Assembly (NCBI GenBank): GCA_002221725.1
Contig: NJFT01000007.1
Coordinates: 124,001 to 188,000, forward strand
Reading direction: 5' to 3'
DNA from: Scedosporium boydii
Lineage: Eukaryota; Ascomycota; Sordariomycetes; Microascales; Microascaceae
Length of the DNA: 64,000 nt
Each line of letters begins with the position of its first letter. Positions within the stretch are counted from its first letter, which is position 1. The notes below the pieces were generated by a model. The model worked only from the letters and a program-made list of their open reading frames with translations, searched no databases and was not told where the DNA came from. Shown here piece after piece: positions 59,185-64,000 of this stretch. Position numbers and translations under genes: made by a program.

Positions 59185-61477
59185 TCATACTGCGGGCTTG
59201 GGCAGCAGTAAATGAGAACAGAAGGCCAGTTCTAACGAGCGGGAGTCTCCGGGGTCGAACTCCGGCTTATCCCTTCGAGACTGGACAACGTCAACTAAAA
59301 ATAGGGGGACAACTATTAGCTCTGAAAGATAAGAGAAGAAATGTGGGGAGAAAGAACCTGTATGGTGAAAACTTACAGTCCAGATCCAAATTACGGAAAA
59401 AAGCGGCAATTACTGGGTCTGCCTCGTTGCACAGAATCAACTTTCCGCTCTCGGCACGGTCAGTTGGCGGCAGCACGCGGCGAATGATCAACAACAGCCG
59501 CAAGAGATTCGCCAAGGTCTCTCCCTGGGACGTAAAGCTTCCGGGTTCGCGCTCGAGCGGCCAACCAACGCGAATCTCATCCTGTTCCCAGGCTTTAAAA
59601 CTCCACGTGCTCTTCTCCACGCAATTCAGGAAGACGAGCGCAGTGACGAACATGGGAAATCCGATCTTGATCTTGCTGTCTTGGAGGATTCGTTGCATGC
59701 CGTTTAGCAAAGTCATCGAGGTGGCGTTTGCTTTCCTCTCGGCGGCGGCATTCAGCTGGAGACACATTATTGTGTACACGTCCAGATCCGGTTTCTCAGA
59801 TGTCTCTCTAATGTATCTGGGCTCCGAATTGTCTTCGCCGGGACGTTTCTCTATCAACTTCCACTGGCGTTCTCGGTCGATAATTTCAACAAGGCCCCAC
59901 AATTCTAGTGCCCGTCGAAGAAGATCACCGCCGGGCTCCTCAACCAACTGCGCCGCTGTTTCGAGCAAAACGCGAACAAAGTGGGACGGCTCGCGCTCGA
60001 TAAGGACGGGCAGAACCTGCCGCATGTAACCCTCAATAACATTGGGGATGTCCTCGGCCTCGCAATCAATCATTACCGAGCGCGTCTTCGTTTCTGTCTC
60101 TGCGCTCTCGGGTGGCGGAGAAGACGGCGGTGTAACCAAGGTCTGGAACACCGGCAACAGTATATGGTGGCCAGTGTCAGGAAACTGCGACGCTTCCACA
60201 ATAGTACCGGTATTCGCTATCCGCAAGGATGACTTCAAGAGGTTGTACCTCCTCTGGGCCAGAACCACCTGCACGCCGGCCGAATACAAGTCCAGTTGCT
60301 CATGCAGGCGGGTCCGAACACAGCCGGAGCGCCACACGCGGGGAGAGAGGACCTTGCGGCAGGTATCGCACGGGCTTCCTTTGCCGCAGTTCTTGCGAAG
60401 GATCCGGCACCGTATACAAGCCCCAATCTTACGGACTTCTTGGACTTCCTTCCGCCGAGTAGGGTCGAACCTGGCTCTAGAGTGGCGGGGCCGGCCATTC
60501 GCCGAGCCGTCGCCCGTGTCCATCCTAACACCACCCTTCTGCAGCGGCACGGGGGCCTGAAGAGTCTCGTGGTGGTGATGTGCTACCGCCGTAGGGCTAG
60601 TAGCCAAGTATGTTATCTCACCCCATGGGGGGCTCGAGGCATTCTGAGGTGGCAGAGGGTCGGTTATGGCATGGCTCGGCTCGGTAGTTGGGGCAAGAGA
60701 GGCTGTAACCTCCTCAGCAATAAGCTGGGGGTCAAGAAAGGACGGGTGTAGCCGTGCAGCCGCAGCCGCGGCAACCGAGAGGTTTGTCGAGTCAATGCTG
60801 GCTTCGGGAGGGCCAGGGAGGGGGAGGGAGAGATGGGCAGCATTGGTGGGGCTCGTTTCTTGTGCCGCGTCCTGCCGCGCTTCCGAGGAGCCTGGCGTCG
60901 ACGTCGATGAGACATCTGGGAGAGCTAAGGGGTATAAAGATTGGTAAACTTCATACGTACCTTCTCCCTCAGGCGGTGCCCCACCAACAGCTCTGACTGC
61001 TTGCGTGGGGTTCCCGTAACTAGTGGGAGGATTGTCCAAGGTAAACTGGGCGCCAACCATGTAATGTGAAGTGGACGGCGTAACTGGACTCGACTCGTGG
61101 TCTCGGTTGTCGTGCTTCTCACTCATGTTGACTCGTCTCGACGCTTCCGCGAGGGCCTCGAGCGCACTCCAATTGGCGGTCATGGAGGCATCGGCGGGGC
61201 TGGCACCATTCTCACCAGCTCGAGCGCCATGTTTCCGCTGCAGAGCCGCCGGATTCGGAATGCTATGTAGGGCCAGACAGGCCTGTATCCGGGCGCTCTC
61301 GGATATGGCAGGACATTTTCCGGGTTTGGTTATGTGGCTCGTAAGGCTATCGATTCTGCCCTTGGGAAAATCCTCACCGCAAAGCTTACAGGTGTGGGGG
61401 TATCGATTGCTGTTGTCGGCGAGTTTGGGGCCGCGGTGGAAGTAAGAGGCAATGACCTGATTCGGCTTCCGACCCAT
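59185..61477 (-). CDS. Transcription factor with C2HC/BED-like finger and Zn2Cys6 cluster
   Basis: Two exons (61477-59377, 59294-59185) give 736 residues; the 82-bp intron has a GTAAGT donor. Near the N-terminus Cys30, Cys33, His48 and Cys55 (CKLCGEDF ... SHITKPGKC) form a BED-like or C2HC finger. A Pro/Ser/Ala-rich region follows. The fungal zinc cluster has six Cys (354, 357, 364, 370, 373, 386: ACIRCRILRKNCGKGSPCDTC) with an unusually long last loop of 12 residues. The C-terminal half is helical and ends in DPGDSRSLELAFCSHLLLPK. A 36-bp in-frame stretch near 60918-60953 begins GTACGT and ends TTAG and could be a very short intron; I left it in. Target genes are unknown. Confidence 0.88.
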
Positions 61478-61787
61478 GGTAGCCGAGACAGCAACTTCTA
61501 GACCAGTAGACAGCCGGATTCGATCACAATTGCAATTGCACGAGTGTTTGATGAGTCGTGCAACTGTTGGGGGAGTTTCTTGAAGGACAAAATTCTGCCA
61601 GACTTGACCGCCGTGAAATCTTTCGTCTTTGGTGGGATTCGCTTTTTTTTCGGGGCAGTTCTTTTTAGGCGGTGGGCGAAGAAAAAAAATCTGCCATTCC
61701 TAGCCACAATACCCCTCAATGCAGAAGCAATGTACAATGTATCTGTGTACCTGTGTACACAAAAGCCACAATGTGGCTTTAATCGTT

Positions 61788-61795
61788 TCACGTGA
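61788..61795. promoter_or_regulatory. E-box palindrome TCACGTGA
   Basis: It lies about 310 bp before the start of the zinc-cluster regulator. It is the same 8-mer as in the VMA16/TOA2 promoter. Confidence 0.45.
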
Positions 61796-62296
61796 TTTTC
61801 GTCGATGGGAAGGGAATAACGACCACAGGCCAGATCAAAAATGAACTAGATAGACGTGTGGGTCACTTTTAACTATTTTTAGGCTCGGAAACCCTCAAAT
61901 CTTTTTCATCCCATGTTTAACGCATCAAGAGCGATAATAGCGTATAATAAGGTACATACAGGTGGGCCTATGCCCTAGGTCGTAGCGGAACCTCGAAGTC
62001 GAGCGCGAACAGGAGCCGCAGCAGGGGACCTGTCAGAGTCGAACCTGTTCCTTATCCAGGTTTGGATTGTTGGAGCGGGACCGTTCCTCACCCCACCTTT
62101 TCGACATCAACCCATGACCGAGGGAAATAGGGAATGGATCGGTTGATTCTTTTGTTGGAGAGCGATGACCGATCCCGAATCCACAAAGTACACTTCACCC
62201 GGAGAGAAATTTATGCGATGACTGCGATGTGTTTCCGCCCTAGCACTTATGCTACGCTCATAGATTATGGAGTGATTGTCTGCTCCACCTTTGCAC

Positions 62297-62305
62297 TACG
62301 AAGTA
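62297..62305. repeat. TACGAAGTA motif
   Basis: Exact match to the intergenic motif family found in the left half; the only exact copy right of 28 kb. Confidence 0.65.
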
Positions 62306-63590
62306 AAGTTCTAGATCTTCCCAGGCTCGTGTAAAGAGATAATCCAATCTAAGACTTCCGATCACTCTTCCGATGCAGGCCAGACCACTGTGTTGAAAAG
62401 GGAGATGAAAGCAAGCTTCAGATATCACTTCAAATACTGGTCAGAGCTATGGATGAGAGAAATGTCCGTTGTTTCCTAATTAAGCAGGACTGGAGATCCT
62501 CATTGGTTGGAGAAGTCTCCTCCCAGCGTCGGACCAGTTCCTCAGTCCTGAATCCCAACCCTAGATCGGGAACAACAAGTCAAGCAAGAACAAAGGAAGT
62601 CTCGATGTCGAGAATGCATTGACACTAGCCGAAGTCTCGGACCTTGGAAATAAAATAACGTTCGGTGTGCCATTTGATCACAGTGACTAGCCTTTGCCCA
62701 AGGAAAAACTTGGCCCTGGTGAGATTAATGTTGTTAATTGTCCCCTCCATTCCATTAAAAGCTCTCTTTTATGTCCTCAACTTGTTTCCGGTTGATCAAC
62801 AGTTCCGACTTTTGTCAGTATGTCAGTGAGGTTACCTCAGCTTTTTTGGGAGTTTTGGGAAACGAGCATCGGCCCACCCATTTCACTTCTTCTTTTCTGT
62901 TTCTTCTTATGTGAGATACTGTGGCCGCGCCGCACTGATCCGTCTCAAGATTTCCAATCGGAGCATTTAACAACCGAAAACATCAAGTATTCTGCTAGAC
63001 GTAGGGTCACGATCGGCATAGACCACCCGCTCGAGCCCACAAAAGCCACAAGTCGGTTGCCTCCGACATACGGACCGGACTTCGTCTTAGGATAGAGGAG
63101 ACAAACCCACACTCCGAGCCGTTGGGCAAGCAGCGATGAGAAATCGCCAAAAACTGGGAATTGGGCTAATATCTAATGGATTTGGAATAAGGGTCCAAAA
63201 GGAGGAATTCCTACTTGCAGACTCTTCATAACCGTGAGGATTAAGACGGTACGCTTCCTGACTGGCACGAGTACCTGTCGTTCAATATTAAGGGAGTATT
63301 GATATCGCCGAAGGAGGTATATGGCTCCATAATTTTTCCCCACGCCCAGGAGATGCCAGTGAAGGGTGAGGTTTTGGGGGTCTCATTTTATTAGGATTTG
63401 GAGGAATTATGGCGAAAATAAATAATCTATCTTCAAAAAGCACAGCGTTGCTAGAGAGAAAAGACTCGTCTGCCTCCTAGAAAACGACACTGATTAAAGA
63501 CCTATTGCTGGCACAGAAACATGCCCAAATCCCCAGAGCCATTCACCTCTTTCGATCCCTACACTAGAGTTCGAAAACGCTCCTGCAAAA

Positions 63591-64000
63591 CTACAACTCA
63601 ACAGCAAACCGCGTCCTCAAGCTCTCACCATAGCGATAAAACAGCCACGGGACGGGAGTGAATGCGAGGCAGATGAAGCCCAAGACGCTATTTCCCCAAC
63701 CCAATCCCAATCTTTCGTACAAGGGCTCGGCGCTAAGATCCAGAAACGCTCCGAAGGGAGATCGGACGAGCAAGTTGGCTGCAAGAGCTGATGCAGCAGC
63801 CTCAGCGCCGAATGCATCGACAAGGTATACCTGGCCGGGAATGACCACGAATAGAGAGCCGAATCCTATGATGAACGTTCCCAAAATTGGCAGAATCCAG
63901 TGAGTTTCGTACTTGGCGCACCAACCGTACATGAACAAACCCAGAGGGCTGATGGGGCCAATCCATTTCATCAAGATAAGACGGTCTTCTGGCTTCGCTT
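63591..64000 (-). CDS. MFS transporter, C-terminal part (runs off the window)
   Basis: Open to the right edge, so only about 136 C-terminal residues are seen. They read KPEDRLILMKWIGPISPLGL, the cytosolic loop before a helix in fungal DHA1-type major facilitators. Segments ILPILGTFIIGFGSLFVVIPG, QVYLVDAFGAEAAASALAAN and LGWGNSVLGFICLAFTPVPW follow; YLVDAFG-x(3)-ASALAA is common in multidrug and polyamine carriers of this group. The tail ends RTRFAVEL. The substrate cannot be told. It lies on the same strand as the zinc-cluster regulator, 2.1 kb away, so joint regulation is possible but unproven. Confidence 0.87.
   Translation of the reverse strand, partial: AKPEDRLILMKWIGPISPLGLFMYGWCAKYETHWILPILGTFIIGFGSLFVVIPGQVYLVDAFGAEAAASALAANLLVRSPFGAFLDLSAEPLYERLGLGWGNSVLGFICLAFTPVPWLFYRYGESLRTRFAVEL

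Larger units (their letters stand above)
61478..63590. other. Intergenic region, zinc-cluster regulator / MFS transporter
   Basis: 2.1 kb with the regulator's promoter and the MFS 3' flank. It contains an E-box (61788-61795) and a TACGAAGTA motif (62297-62305). An open frame at 62820-63095 has no domain I recognise. Confidence 0.5.

Noticed and set aside
59205..59275. tRNA-like GGTCGAACTCC sequence
   Set aside because: No cloverleaf could be drawn, and it lies inside the last exon of the zinc-cluster regulator.
60918..60953. 36-bp candidate intron in the zinc-cluster regulator
   Set aside because: Shorter than usual fungal introns and fully open in frame, so I kept it as coding; transcript data would settle it.
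62820..63095. 91-codon open frame with a hydrophobic N-terminus
   Set aside because: One hydrophobic run is not enough evidence and I recognise no family.

Overview
This window is nuclear DNA from a filamentous ascomycete (Pezizomycotina, most likely a Sordariomycete or close relative; the class is an inference). The genes have short GT-AG introns of about 60-100 bp. The gene content is eukaryotic (exocyst, V-ATPase, TFIIA, U2 snRNP, RNase P). TSC1, a fused MogA-MoeA protein, a zinc-cluster regulator and a GPI-anchored GH17 glucanase together fit a mould rather than a budding yeast. I see no transposon, CRISPR array, rRNA or convincing tRNA. I assembled 23 genes; in every complete multi-exon model the exon lengths sum to a whole number of codons.

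Left part (0-28 kb) is looser and more accessory. It holds an F-box/LRR-like gene broken by an apparent frameshift, a cytochrome P450 divergent from an O-methyltransferase (a small possible secondary-metabolism pair), a DJ-1/PfpI protein, TSC1 (hamartin), a GPI-anchored GH17 glucanase, a ZIP zinc transporter and an arrestin-like adaptor. Gaps of 2.8 and 4.4 kb here carry repeated short sequence motifs.

Middle and right part (28-58 kb) is a dense housekeeping block: TM9/EMP70 protein, aromatic amino-acid decarboxylase, NTE1, GPN2, POP5, cnxE (gephyrin-like), VMA16, TOA2, a TMEM42-like protein, a ClC channel/exchanger, a DPB3-like histone-fold protein, LEA1 (U2A') and SEC5. From NTE1 onward these form successive head-to-head pairs (NTE1/GPN2, POP5/cnxE, VMA16/TOA2, ClC/DPB3, LEA1/SEC5), each sharing about 0.5-0.75 kb, with tail-to-tail contacts between pairs.

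Right end (58-64 kb) has a regulator combining an N-terminal C2HC/BED-like finger with a fungal zinc cluster, and the C-terminal part of an MFS transporter that runs off the window.

No obvious new multi-gene system is present. The points most worth a second look are: an intergenic TAC-NNN-GTA motif with 11 exact copies of one version; a second motif (ATCAATTGAT); the run of five shared promoters; an O-methyltransferase lacking the usual catalytic His next to a P450 with an altered I-helix; a His-rich linker inside the molybdenum-cofactor enzyme; telomere-like repeats in a TSC1 intron; and a probable GC-AG intron in GPN2.
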